This document shows, in pieces, positions 35,583-43,295 of a DNA stretch of 64,000 nt; position 1 is the stretch's first letter; every line of letters starts with the position of its first letter. The DNA lies in assembly GCF_000750635.1 (NCBI RefSeq), contig NZ_CCDM010000002.1, forward strand, positions 248,001-312,000, in the 5' to 3' direction. Under the pieces are notes generated by a model. The model searched no databases, had not been told where the DNA came from, and saw nothing but the letters and a program-made list of their open reading frames with translations. Source of the DNA: Oceanobacillus jeddahensis (GTDB taxonomy: Bacteria; Bacillota; Bacilli; Bacillales; Amphibacillaceae). Position numbers and translations under genes: made by a program.

Positions 35583-36296
35583 TTAATGTTCTCTCCTGGC
35601 GAAATCAACAAAACGGAACTTATCCGGACGATGCCTGGATTCTGTATATTGAAATAAGGTTGCATCATCTAAATAGACATAGTTTTTAATAACTACCACA
35701 TTATAAAAACCTTCTAAATCCAATAATGCACGATCTTCTTCTGTTGGCTCTTCCACAATGATTTCTTTTTTTGCAAAGCTGATGATAAGACCTAATTGAT
35801 TCTCCAGATAGTCGTAAATAGAAGTCTCAGCTATGTCTCTGGAAATATGCTGGACGGTATTTGCGATTAAATAATCCTTATCCAAAATCACGCGTTGCTC
35901 GGAGAAGGAGCGCGTCCGAATAATTTCCCAAACCTCTTGATTATTCTTCAGTTTTAATTGATGCTGGATAAAATCATTTGCACTGATTTTTGCACATTGA
36001 TGTACGGTTGTCATCGGTTTTTCTCCCATTTTATCAGCCAGTTCTTTAAAGCTGACCAAACCGGATACCGGGAAATCGAATTTATTCCGTTCAATCACCG
36101 TAGATCCTTTCCCGCGGATTTTTTGAATGTATCCGTTTTGGGCAAGCAAATTTAACGCTTTTCGAATCGTCTCCCGTGATGTTTGATACTGCTCCGCCAA
36201 TTCATTTTCCGAGGGGAGAAATTCATTTGCTTTAAACGTTTCTTTTTCTATTTTTTGAACCATTTCTTGATAAATCATGACATATTTATTTCGCAT
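35583..36296 (-). CDS. treR: Trehalose operon repressor TreR (GntR/HutC family)
   Basis: 237 residues: a GntR winged helix (SENELAEQYQTSRETIRKALNLLAQNGYI) and a UTRA effector domain (VSFKELADKMGEKP to the end). TreR represses the tre genes and is released by trehalose 6-phosphate. It is the last gene of treP-treA-treR, the B. subtilis order. Its binding sites are the paired TTGTATATACAA boxes upstream of treP. The start lies 15 nt after the treA stop. Confidence 0.9.
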   Translation of the reverse strand: MRNKYVMIYQEMVQKIEKETFKANEFLPSENELAEQYQTSRETIRKALNLLAQNGYIQKIRGKGSTVIERNKFDFPVSGLVSFKELADKMGEKPMTTVHQCAKISANDFIQHQLKLKNNQEVWEIIRTRSFSEQRVILDKDYLIANTVQHISRDIAETSIYDYLENQLGLIISFAKKEIIVEEPTEEDRALLDLEGFYNVVVIKNYVYLDDATLFQYTESRHRPDKFRFVDFARREH

Positions 36297-36311
36297 CGCA
36301 ACTAACTCCAG

Positions 36312-37997
36312 TTATTTCTTTAGATAATAAACAATAGACTCATACGGTCGAAGTGAAATTATATCTTGAGCTAATAACGGTGAATCTGAGTAGTTGGACA
36401 GTAATATCTCGCTGCCCGTAAATGCATGATGAATCGATTCAGGTAAATCCAGCTCTGCTTCTTTTGCGTAAAAATTGTTTATTACTAATAGTTTTGTATC
36501 TTTATTTTCTCTTATATACGCAAAAATTGCAAAGTCATTAGGCAAAATGAGCTGATATTTTCCATCTGTGATTACTTGATAGTCTTTTCGAAGCTGAATG
36601 AGCTTTTGATAGTGATGAAAAATAGATGTTTCATCTGCTAAGGAAGAAGCTGCATTGATTTTTCGGTAATTATCGGGTATGCCAATCCAAGGAGTTCCTT
36701 CTGTAAAACCGGCATTTGCTTCATTATTCCATTGCATAGGTGTCCGTGCATTATCCCGGGATTTTTCCTGAAGAATTTCAATAATCTCTTGATCTGAAAG
36801 TCCTTCTGCTTTTTTGATTTGATACATATTTAGTGATTCGACATCGCGATATTGGGAAATGTCATCAAAACCAGGGTTCGTCATACCCAATTCTTCTCCT
36901 TGATAGACATAAGGCGTTCCCTGCAACATATGAATCGCGGTTGCCAGCATTTTTGCTGATTCTTTATGGTAAGTTGTATCATTCCCAAAGCGGGATACAA
37001 TTCTCGGCTGATCATGATTACACCAGAATAATGCATTCCAACCGCCGCCTTCCTGCATGCCCGTCTGCCAATCGGATAATAGCTGCTTCAGATATAGAAA
37101 ATCGAACGGTGCTTTTGTCCACTTTTCACCATTTGGATAGTCCACTTTTAAATGGTGAAAGTTAAATGTCATGTCTAACTCCTCGCGCTCTGGGTTGGAG
37201 TACTTGATACAATCCTCCATCGAGGTAGAAGACATTTCTCCGACAGTGATGGTTTTACGGCCTTTAAATACTTCCTGATTCATTTCGTAAAGAAATTCAT
37301 GTACTCTTGGTCCGTCTGTATAGAATTTACGTCCATCTCCCGGAGGAATACTGCCGTCATCATCAGGAAAACGCTGATCTTTAGAAATTAAATTAATCAC
37401 ATCTAAACGGAACCCGTCTACTCCTTTATTCAGCCAAAAGTTCATCATTTGATAAACATCATCACGGACTTTTTCATTTTCCCAATTAAGATCCGCTTGG
37501 GTAACATCAAAAAGATGCAGATAATAAGAACCGGTTGTTTCATCATATTCCCATGTGTTGCCACCGAATTTTGACTCCCAGTTTGTCGGCAATTCACCAG
37601 GTTCGCCATCTTTCCATATATAATAGTTTCGATAAGGATTATCCTTTGATTTTCTCGATTCCTGGAACCATTTATGCTCGGTGGATGTATGATTTACAGC
37701 GATATCCATAATGACTTTTAATCCTAGTTTATGCGCTTTACTTAGCATCGCTTCGAAATCTTCCATCGTTCCATAATCCGGCTGGATGGCGTAGTAATCA
37801 GCGATATCATAGCCATTATCCTTTTGGGGAGAAACATAAATAGGGGTAAGCCAAATCACATCGACTCCCAGTTCTTTTATATAATCCAGTTTTTCGGTAA
37901 TGCCGTTAATGTCTCCCATTCCGTTACCTGTTGTATCGTTAAAGCTTTTGGGATAAATTTGATAGACAACAGATTTTTGCCACCATTTTTCTTGCAT
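36312..37997 (-). CDS. treA: Alpha,alpha-phosphotrehalase (GH13)
   Basis: 561 residues, full length. Hydrolyses imported trehalose 6-phosphate to glucose and glucose 6-phosphate in the cytoplasm. GH13 motifs are present: DIAVNHTS, GFRLDVINL with the nucleophile Asp, the acid Glu in TVGEMSS, and the third Asp in WCNHDQPR. AGGAGG precedes ATG 37997; the frame is open back to 38048 into the repeat element. A full repeat copy separates it from treP. Confidence 0.93.
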   Translation of the reverse strand: MQEKWWQKSVVYQIYPKSFNDTTGNGMGDINGITEKLDYIKELGVDVIWLTPIYVSPQKDNGYDIADYYAIQPDYGTMEDFEAMLSKAHKLGLKVIMDIAVNHTSTEHKWFQESRKSKDNPYRNYYIWKDGEPGELPTNWESKFGGNTWEYDETTGSYYLHLFDVTQADLNWENEKVRDDVYQMMNFWLNKGVDGFRLDVINLISKDQRFPDDDGSIPPGDGRKFYTDGPRVHEFLYEMNQEVFKGRKTITVGEMSSTSMEDCIKYSNPEREELDMTFNFHHLKVDYPNGEKWTKAPFDFLYLKQLLSDWQTGMQEGGGWNALFWCNHDQPRIVSRFGNDTTYHKESAKMLATAIHMLQGTPYVYQGEELGMTNPGFDDISQYRDVESLNMYQIKKAEGLSDQEIIEILQEKSRDNARTPMQWNNEANAGFTEGTPWIGIPDNYRKINAASSLADETSIFHHYQKLIQLRKDYQVITDGKYQLILPNDFAIFAYIRENKDTKLLVINNFYAKEAELDLPESIHHAFTGSEILLSNYSDSPLLAQDIISLRPYESIVYYLKK

Positions 37998-38040
37998 AAT
38001 CAACCTCCTAAAAATTGCTGTGTTTCTATTATTTTTTTCT

Positions 38041-38273
38041 TTTATCACGGAGAACCGTCCGTAAAACTCCCACCTCCAAATAAAGCGTGAAAATAAATTT
38101 ATTTAGGCGGGAGATAACGGACGCTAGCTCCCTGAATCACTTAGGCTAACGCAGTGGGAGAATGAAGGAAGCAGACTAAGTTCGCGACGTCCTGGGACTG
38201 GGGCTGCGATTACTCGCCCCATCGTAAAGAGTTGTGCGTCGAAAAACTCCCACTGAGTGAAGTTTCGTTTTAT
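38041..38273 (+). repeat. Dispersed structured repeat, full copy 2 (233 bp), inside tre operon
   Basis: Helices by position: CGTCCGT 38056-38062 with ACGGACG 38117-38123; CTCCCACCT 38067-38075 with AGGCGGGAG 38105-38113 (one mismatch); AAATAAA with TTTATTT inside it; CAGTGGGAG 38152-38160 with CTCCCACTG 38247-38255; CGACG 38185-38189 with CGTCG 38237-38241; GGGGC 38200-38204 with GCCCC 38216-38220. It fills the treP-treA gap, so it is transcribed with the operon, on the complementary strand to the orientation given. Confidence 0.85.
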
Positions 38274-38304
38274 ATAAATTAAGGAGAGAAACTACTCCCC
38301 TTGT

Positions 38305-39738
38305 TTATTTACCTAAACGTTTATACGCATCTACACCCATTTTTGTTTTTGATAAAACAATCGTTAAAATGAATGGGATAACAATAGCGGCAATCATTGC
38401 TACTGCGAACATTAGCATATGTGGTACTTGAATAGATAAGATTCCCGGTATTCCACCAACGCCAATGGAATTCGCCATCACCCCAGACCCGACAGATATA
38501 ACAGCTGCAACGGCAGATCCTGCCATACCAGCGAAAAGCGGGAAAAGATATCGTAAGTTCACACCGAACAGTGCCGGTTCTGTAACGCCCAGATAACAGG
38601 AGATTGCTGCTGGAATCGTTACCTGCTGTTCTTTCTTGTCTTTTCGATTGATATAGATCATGGCTACAACGGCAGATCCTTGAGCTATATTGGATAAGGC
38701 AATCATCGGCCAGAGGTTTGTTCCTCCAAATTCACTCATTAATTGCAGGTCAATAGCATTTGTCATATGATGCAGCCCGGTAATAACAAGCGGTGCGTAC
38801 GCAAATCCAAAGACTGCCGCAAATAGCCAGCCGACTGCAGAAGTTAACCCATCATAGACAATGTTTGAAATCCATGTACCGATTGTCCAACCAATAGGGC
38901 CTAATACGACATGAGCAATAATAACAGTTGGTAGCAATGCAAAGAATGGTACAAAAATCATCGATACCACTTGTGGAATAATTTTTCGCAATCCAATTTC
39001 TAAATAAGCTAATACAAAACCAGCTAAAATGGCCGGAATAACCTGAGCCTGATAACCAATCATTTCAATTTGGAAGAAACCAAAATCCCACATTGGTATT
39101 TCAGTGGTTTCTACCACTTCGTACGCATTTAAAAGCTGTGGGGAAATTAATGTAAGACCTAAAATAATTCCGAGTACTTGTGTTGTCCCCATCTTTCTGG
39201 AAATAGACCAGGTAAGCGCAACAGGGAGAAAATGAAAGATTGCTTCTGCAATTAACCAGAGAAAATCATATAACCCTGCCCAAAATTGTGAGGAGTCAGC
39301 TAAGGTTAATGTACCATTTTCAAGCATTTCGATATCACCAATCACATTTCGGAAACCTAGAATTAGTCCTCCGACAACCAATGCAGGAATAATTGGTGTA
39401 AATATATCTGCTAAATGGGAAACTAACCGTTGTAAGATATTCATATTTTGCTTTGCTGCTTCTTTGGCATCCTCTTTAGAAGTATCACCAACACCAGCCA
39501 TTTTTGTAAATTCATTATAAAAGGAAGCGACTTCATTTCCGATAATAACCTGGAATTGTCCAGCCTGTGTGAAGGTTCCTTTTACCATATCAATATCTTC
39601 AATGGCGTCAACATCTGCTTTTTCCGGATCATTTAAAACAAATCGCATTCTGGTTGCACAGTGCGTGACTACAGAAATATTCTCACTTCCACCGACTTTT
39701 TCCAGTAACTTTTTAGCATCGCCAGTAAATTTACTCAA
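38305..39738 (-). CDS. treP: PTS trehalose-specific EIIBC component
   Basis: 477 residues: EIIB domain (1-~85) with the phosphorylated Cys in VVTHCATRMRF, then an EIIC membrane domain of about 10 helices with the GITEPALFG-type motif as GVTEPALFGVN. Imports and phosphorylates trehalose to trehalose 6-phosphate. No fused EIIA; the Crr-like protein at 24995 could serve. AAAGGAGG precedes the ATG. First gene of the tre operon. Confidence 0.93.
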   Translation of the reverse strand: MSKFTGDAKKLLEKVGGSENISVVTHCATRMRFVLNDPEKADVDAIEDIDMVKGTFTQAGQFQVIIGNEVASFYNEFTKMAGVGDTSKEDAKEAAKQNMNILQRLVSHLADIFTPIIPALVVGGLILGFRNVIGDIEMLENGTLTLADSSQFWAGLYDFLWLIAEAIFHFLPVALTWSISRKMGTTQVLGIILGLTLISPQLLNAYEVVETTEIPMWDFGFFQIEMIGYQAQVIPAILAGFVLAYLEIGLRKIIPQVVSMIFVPFFALLPTVIIAHVVLGPIGWTIGTWISNIVYDGLTSAVGWLFAAVFGFAYAPLVITGLHHMTNAIDLQLMSEFGGTNLWPMIALSNIAQGSAVVAMIYINRKDKKEQQVTIPAAISCYLGVTEPALFGVNLRYLFPLFAGMAGSAVAAVISVGSGVMANSIGVGGIPGILSIQVPHMLMFAVAMIAAIVIPFILTIVLSKTKMGVDAYKRLGK

Positions 39739-39759
39739 TGTCTTTCCTCCTTTTTATAT

Positions 39760-39773
39760 CTTGTATATACAAG
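39760..39773 (-). promoter_or_regulatory. TreR operator box 1
   Basis: CTTGTATATACAAG, a perfect dyad containing the TTGTATATACAA Tre operator sequence, lying just downstream of the cre site and before the treP start. Confidence 0.8.
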
Positions 39774-39787
39774 TGTTAACGGTTTCA
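39774..39787 (-). promoter_or_regulatory. cre site (CcpA) of tre operon
   Basis: On the minus strand TGAAACCGTTAACA is a full match to the CcpA consensus TGWAANCGNTNWCA. It begins where the -10 box ends, so it overlaps the transcription start and would repress the operon when glucose is present. Confidence 0.8.
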
Positions 39788-39815
39788 GTTTAACTTGTAT
39801 ATACATGTTTGTCAA
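39787..39815 (-). promoter_or_regulatory. tre operon promoter with embedded TreR box 2
   Basis: On the minus strand -35 TTGACA (39810-39815), 17-bp spacer, -10 TAAACT (39787-39792). The second Tre box ACTTGTATATACATGT lies in the spacer (about 39792-39807), so TreR binding blocks RNA polymerase directly. Confidence 0.8.
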
Positions 39816-39942
39816 TAGAATAATGAACAATTGTTTAAATCATAATAATACGATATATTGTAGGTGATAAGAACCCGGAAACATTCAGAAAAAGCAGTTA
39901 CATCTGTATGTATTTAAATTCATTCTAGATAGGAGGAGCGAT

Positions 39943-40476
39943 ATGCGTGTGGAAGAGGAATACTTAAAGGTGATAATAAAAAGGTTTCAAAGTGTCAAAG
40001 AACTTGGAGACAAAACGATTGGTCAATTGACTGACGAGCAAATTCATTGGGTGTTAAATGAAGCATCTAACAGTATTGCCGTGATTGTAAAGCATTTAAA
40101 CGGAAATATGCTATCCAGATGGACGGATTTTTTGACATCAGATGGAGAGAAGCCGGCTAGAAATCGAGATCAAGAATTTGAGGATACCATTCGCTCTGTT
40201 CAGGAATTAAAAAGCGTCTGGGAAAATGGCTGGAATGTTTTATTTCAAGCATTACATGAATTAAATGGGAACGACTTATTACAGACTATTTTAATCCGGA
40301 GTGAAAAACATACTGTAATTGATGCAATAGAAAGACAACTGGCACACTACGCTTATCATATTGGGCAAATTGTCTATATTGGGAAACTGATAAAAGGAAA
40401 GGACTGGGAAACGCTCAGCATTCCCAAAGGAAAATCAAAAGCATATTTAGAGCAAATGCAGAGAAAATATAATTAA
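39943..40476 (+). CDS. DinB/DUF1572-like protein
   Basis: 177 residues with the four-helix DinB/DUF1572 pattern: an N-terminal helix, then the His in IVKHLNGNMLSRW near residue 45 and the C-terminal LAHYAYHIGQIVYIGKLIKG with two His. These can bind a metal, as in DinB-fold thiol transferases. AGGAGGAG precedes the ATG. Single gene; substrate unknown. Confidence 0.82.
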   Translation: MRVEEEYLKVIIKRFQSVKELGDKTIGQLTDEQIHWVLNEASNSIAVIVKHLNGNMLSRWTDFLTSDGEKPARNRDQEFEDTIRSVQELKSVWENGWNVLFQALHELNGNDLLQTILIRSEKHTVIDAIERQLAHYAYHIGQIVYIGKLIKGKDWETLSIPKGKSKAYLEQMQRKYN

Positions 40477-40556
40477 AAGGATTTTATTCTTTCGGGCTGT
40501 TGTTATACAACGTAGCCTGCCTTTAGCAAAAATATAAAATCAGGAGGGAAGCAAAT

Positions 40557-40928
40557 ATGGAAGTATTTACCTCATTTTTAGAAAACATAGATGACCCAGA
40601 ACACCGTGCCAGAATAGAAGAAGTATTAGATTGGACAGGTAAATACTTTCCTCAGCTCGGAACAAGGATAGCGTGGAATAAACCAATCTTTACCGATCAT
40701 GGTACATTTATTATCGGATTCAGTGTATCAAAGAAACATATGGCTGTTGCTCCTGAGGAAGCGGGAATACTCCGTTTTACGGATGAAATTGCTAAAGCTG
40801 GGTATGGCCATACCAAAGGAATTATACGAATTCCGTGGGAAAATCCAGTTAATTACGACGTATTAAAACAACTTATTGAATATAATATAGAGGATAAAGC
40901 AGACTGTACGACTTTTTGGAGAAAATAA
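40557..40928 (+). CDS. Frataxin-like iron chaperone (YdhG/DUF1801 family)
   Basis: 123 residues of the YdhG/DUF1801 family: IAWNKPIFTDHGTFIIGFSVSK (a typical strand motif), HMAVAPEEAG, KGIIRIPW and a final helix with NIEDKAD. The B. subtilis relative acts as a frataxin-like iron donor for Fe-S and haem assembly. CAGGAGGGAAG precedes the ATG. The iron role is carried over from the family, not seen directly. Confidence 0.8.
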   Translation: MEVFTSFLENIDDPEHRARIEEVLDWTGKYFPQLGTRIAWNKPIFTDHGTFIIGFSVSKKHMAVAPEEAGILRFTDEIAKAGYGHTKGIIRIPWENPVNYDVLKQLIEYNIEDKADCTTFWRK

Positions 40929-40974
40929 TCGGAAGCTCTAGGCAACCGGTTATTTGCTAAGAGCTTCTTTAGCT

Positions 40975-41718
40975 CTATCCTTTCTCCGCAATAAAAGTGA
41001 TTAGAGAAGTATCTTTTCCTTTTCCATAACCGATTTCATAGCTGATTTTACTGAACCCGATATTTTTTAATAGAAGCTCTAATTCCTTGATTCCGTACCA
41101 ATAAAGGATAAAATGAGAGATCTCTGTTTTCTCTACAGCCCCGTGAAGAAGCTGCTGGTATTTGTGGATATAGGAAACTTTTTGCTCCAGCCAATTGATG
41201 TCCTTGCTTATGCTGGTAAATAATATTCCTGAATCCTCTGTTAGAGAGTAAGTATTTATATCTATCTCATCTGTCTTAAAATCCGTTGGTAATAAGGCAT
41301 CAAAAATGAATTGGCCATCTTCTTCCAGGTGATGATATAAATTTTGAAGAAACGTATGAATAAGATCTCTAGGAAGTAGACAAAAACTTCCTGTTGGCAT
41401 AATGATGGTATGATATTTCTGGTCTAAATGGAGATGTGTTAGATCTTGTTTATATAAATTTGTATTCACCTGATGGTTCTTCATATTGGTTTTGCATTGA
41501 TCCAGCATATCTGAGGAGATGTCTACGCCGTCGATAGCAATATCCTCTTTTAAAAATGGAATCAACATTCTTCCTGTACCGACGCCGGCTTCGAGTACAT
41601 TACCTTGCCGCTTTTTCAACTTTTCATAGTAATACTCTATATCGCCTCCCATAGAATATCCAACTGGTTTAGTTATTTCATATAATTTTGTACTTAGTTC
41701 TCCATATTCTTTGAACAT
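40975..41718 (-). CDS. Class I SAM-dependent methyltransferase
   Basis: 247 residues with SAM motif I VLEAGVGTGRMLIPF, motif II acidic IDGVDISSDMLDQC, and motif post-II TIIMPTGSFCLL. ATG 41718 follows GAGGGAT; the longer frame to 41796 lacks a site. Substrate unknown (small molecule or peptide). Stands alone. Confidence 0.82.
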   Translation of the reverse strand: MFKEYGELSTKLYEITKPVGYSMGGDIEYYYEKLKKRQGNVLEAGVGTGRMLIPFLKEDIAIDGVDISSDMLDQCKTNMKNHQVNTNLYKQDLTHLHLDQKYHTIIMPTGSFCLLPRDLIHTFLQNLYHHLEEDGQFIFDALLPTDFKTDEIDINTYSLTEDSGILFTSISKDINWLEQKVSYIHKYQQLLHGAVEKTEISHFILYWYGIKELELLLKNIGFSKISYEIGYGKGKDTSLITFIAEKG

Positions 41719-42029
41719 ATCTATCCCTCTATTCTTTAAGTAATTCCATCTGAAAACGATATCATTCTTGGTATGTTTTGAATGAGATACTTCCATTTTA
41801 TAATAAAATAAGAGAATAATCTAAAAATGAACAAAAAGAAGGAATCATTTGTATATATCCGTATGGAAGTTTTACGTCTTTCATTGGGGATGATGCCAAT
41901 GTTAAGGAAGGTTACTTATTAATGAAGGATAGAGTTTTTTGTTTAATAGTATTTAGATGATATCTTTGCTTCTTTACTTTTCCGTGGCAGAGAGGTAGTT
42001 CATTTTGGAAATAGAGAGCAGGTGATACT

Positions 42030-42206
42030 TTGCGGGAAAAGGGAAAGAAAATACATATTGTTGGAGGCGCTGGAAGTGGGAAAACCTATCTGGCAAAAGT
42101 GTTATCAGATATGTTCGCTATCCAGGCTGTTGACCTAGACGATTTATTTTGGAATAAAAGCTACGGAACGAAAAAAGATCCTTTTAACGAATATGCATTA
42201 TTGTAA
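42030..42206 (+). pseudogene. Truncated P-loop kinase-like fragment
   Basis: A 58-codon frame from TTG 42030 (AGGTGAT upstream) reads KIHIVGGAGSGKTYLAKVL, a Walker A loop, then VDLDDLFWNKSYG, and stops. Family members (FlaR/adenylate-kinase-like) are about 170-180 residues, so only the N-terminal third remains. It may be a decayed gene. The flanking stretch 41797-42029 holds short coding-like remnants but no intact gene. Confidence 0.5.
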
Positions 42207-42231
42207 ATGAAAAGATATATGCATAAAAAAA

Positions 42232-42261
42232 CTCTCTGTATCTGTTGTGAGATACAGAGAG
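42232..42261. terminator. Two-way terminator
   Basis: Perfect 12-bp stem (42232-42243 with 42250-42261) and 6-nt loop just downstream of the acetyltransferase stop, A-rich on one side. Confidence 0.75.
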
Positions 42262-42271
42262 AAAAATCAAT

Positions 42272-42802
42272 TTAGTCTGCTTTCAAAAGCGAATACATGT
42301 CAATATCAACAAAATGTCCCTTTACTTTTTCGTATTGTCGTAACGTTCCTTCAAAGGTGAATTTTAGTTTTTGCAGTACTTTCATCGAGTTTACATTTGC
42401 GGGTTCTACTTTTGCTTCGATTCGGTTTGCTCCTAAATTCTTAAAGGCTTCCTGAATCAATGCCTGTATCGATTCAGGAGCATATCCATTTCCCCAATGT
42501 GTTTTCGCAATATCATAGCCAATTTCCACTCGTGCATTTTCAGAATCAATAGAGTTAAAGCCGCAGCTTCCGATAATTTCCTGAGAACCCAAGTCTATCA
42601 CACTGTATCGGATGGCATGATTGGTTTCAGCTGATTTATTAAGCAGATTAATCATTTCCAGTGCCTGCGATCCATGAGTGAAAGTAGAGATATTCATGAA
42701 TGCTGCTACGGCAGGGTCCGACCAAATGGTAAATAATGAAGTGGCATCCGATGACCGCATTTTCCGTAAATATAGTCTTTTCGTAAATAATTCTTCCTTC
42801 AA
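42272..42802 (-). CDS. GNAT acetyltransferase (RimJ/RimL-like)
   Basis: 176 residues with the RimJ/RimL pattern: an N-terminal LYLRKMRSSDATSLF, a central IGSCGFNSIDSENARVEIGYDI, acetyl-CoA loop HWGNGYAPESIQALI and the late KVEPANVNSMKVLQKLKF. TTG 42802 is preferred, 7 nt after GGAGGG; another TTG at 42817 overlaps the site. Acetylates an amino group of a protein, drug or metabolite. Follows blaI in the same direction but 90 bp away. Confidence 0.8.
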   Translation of the reverse strand: MKEELFTKRLYLRKMRSSDATSLFTIWSDPAVAAFMNISTFTHGSQALEMINLLNKSAETNHAIRYSVIDLGSQEIIGSCGFNSIDSENARVEIGYDIAKTHWGNGYAPESIQALIQEAFKNLGANRIEAKVEPANVNSMKVLQKLKFTFEGTLRQYEKVKGHFVDIDMYSLLKAD

Positions 42803-42893
42803 TACTTTTCCCTCCAATATTCAAAATGAATTTGTTGTAAAAAGTATGGTTATCTGCGCATCATTCAGTCCTTTCACCATTTCTTTGAACAGG

Positions 42894-43280
42894 TTATTTT
42901 TTCTTTTTCGGTTTTTCATCTAAAATCGATTTTAATTCCTCAATATCCTCCTCAGATAAAGAATCTTCTTCAATAAATTGAACAAGCATCGATTTTACTG
43001 TCCCTCCATAGATTCGTTTGATGAAGGATTCAGCTTCAGCGCGCTGGCACTTATCCTGTGAATAAAGCGGATAAAATGTGTAGACTCTCTGCTCTTTATT
43101 CACACCGGCAACGCCTTTTTGTACTAATCGATCTAACAATGTACGTACGGTTTTTGCTTTCCAATCTTTTTGCCCTTGCAGGGAGGTAATCACATCATTT
43201 GCTGTTTGCGGTGATTTTTCCCACAGCACATTCATTACTTCCCATTCTGCTTCAGAAATACTTGGTACTTTCTCTGTCAT
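42894..43280 (-). CDS. blaI: BlaI/MecI-family repressor
   Basis: 128 residues: winged helix (SISEAEWEVMNVLWEKSPQTANDVITSL, KTVRTLLDRLVQKGV) and a C-terminal dimerisation helix. It represses the beta-lactam resistance genes until cleaved after BlaR1 signalling. Encoded 15 nt after blaR1. Its operators are the dyads at 45368-45400. GGGGTGAG precedes the ATG. The expected scissile Asn-Phe/Phe-type site is not obvious by eye. Confidence 0.9.
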   Translation of the reverse strand: MTEKVPSISEAEWEVMNVLWEKSPQTANDVITSLQGQKDWKAKTVRTLLDRLVQKGVAGVNKEQRVYTFYPLYSQDKCQRAEAESFIKRIYGGTVKSMLVQFIEEDSLSEEDIEELKSILDEKPKKKK

Positions 43281-43295
43281 ATTCTCACCCCGATT

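Noticed and set aside
41830..41960. Short coding-like stretch (YPYGSFTSFIGDD, then VKEGYLLMKD)
   Set aside because: No convincing start codon and no family match; may be a gene fragment but too little to annotate.
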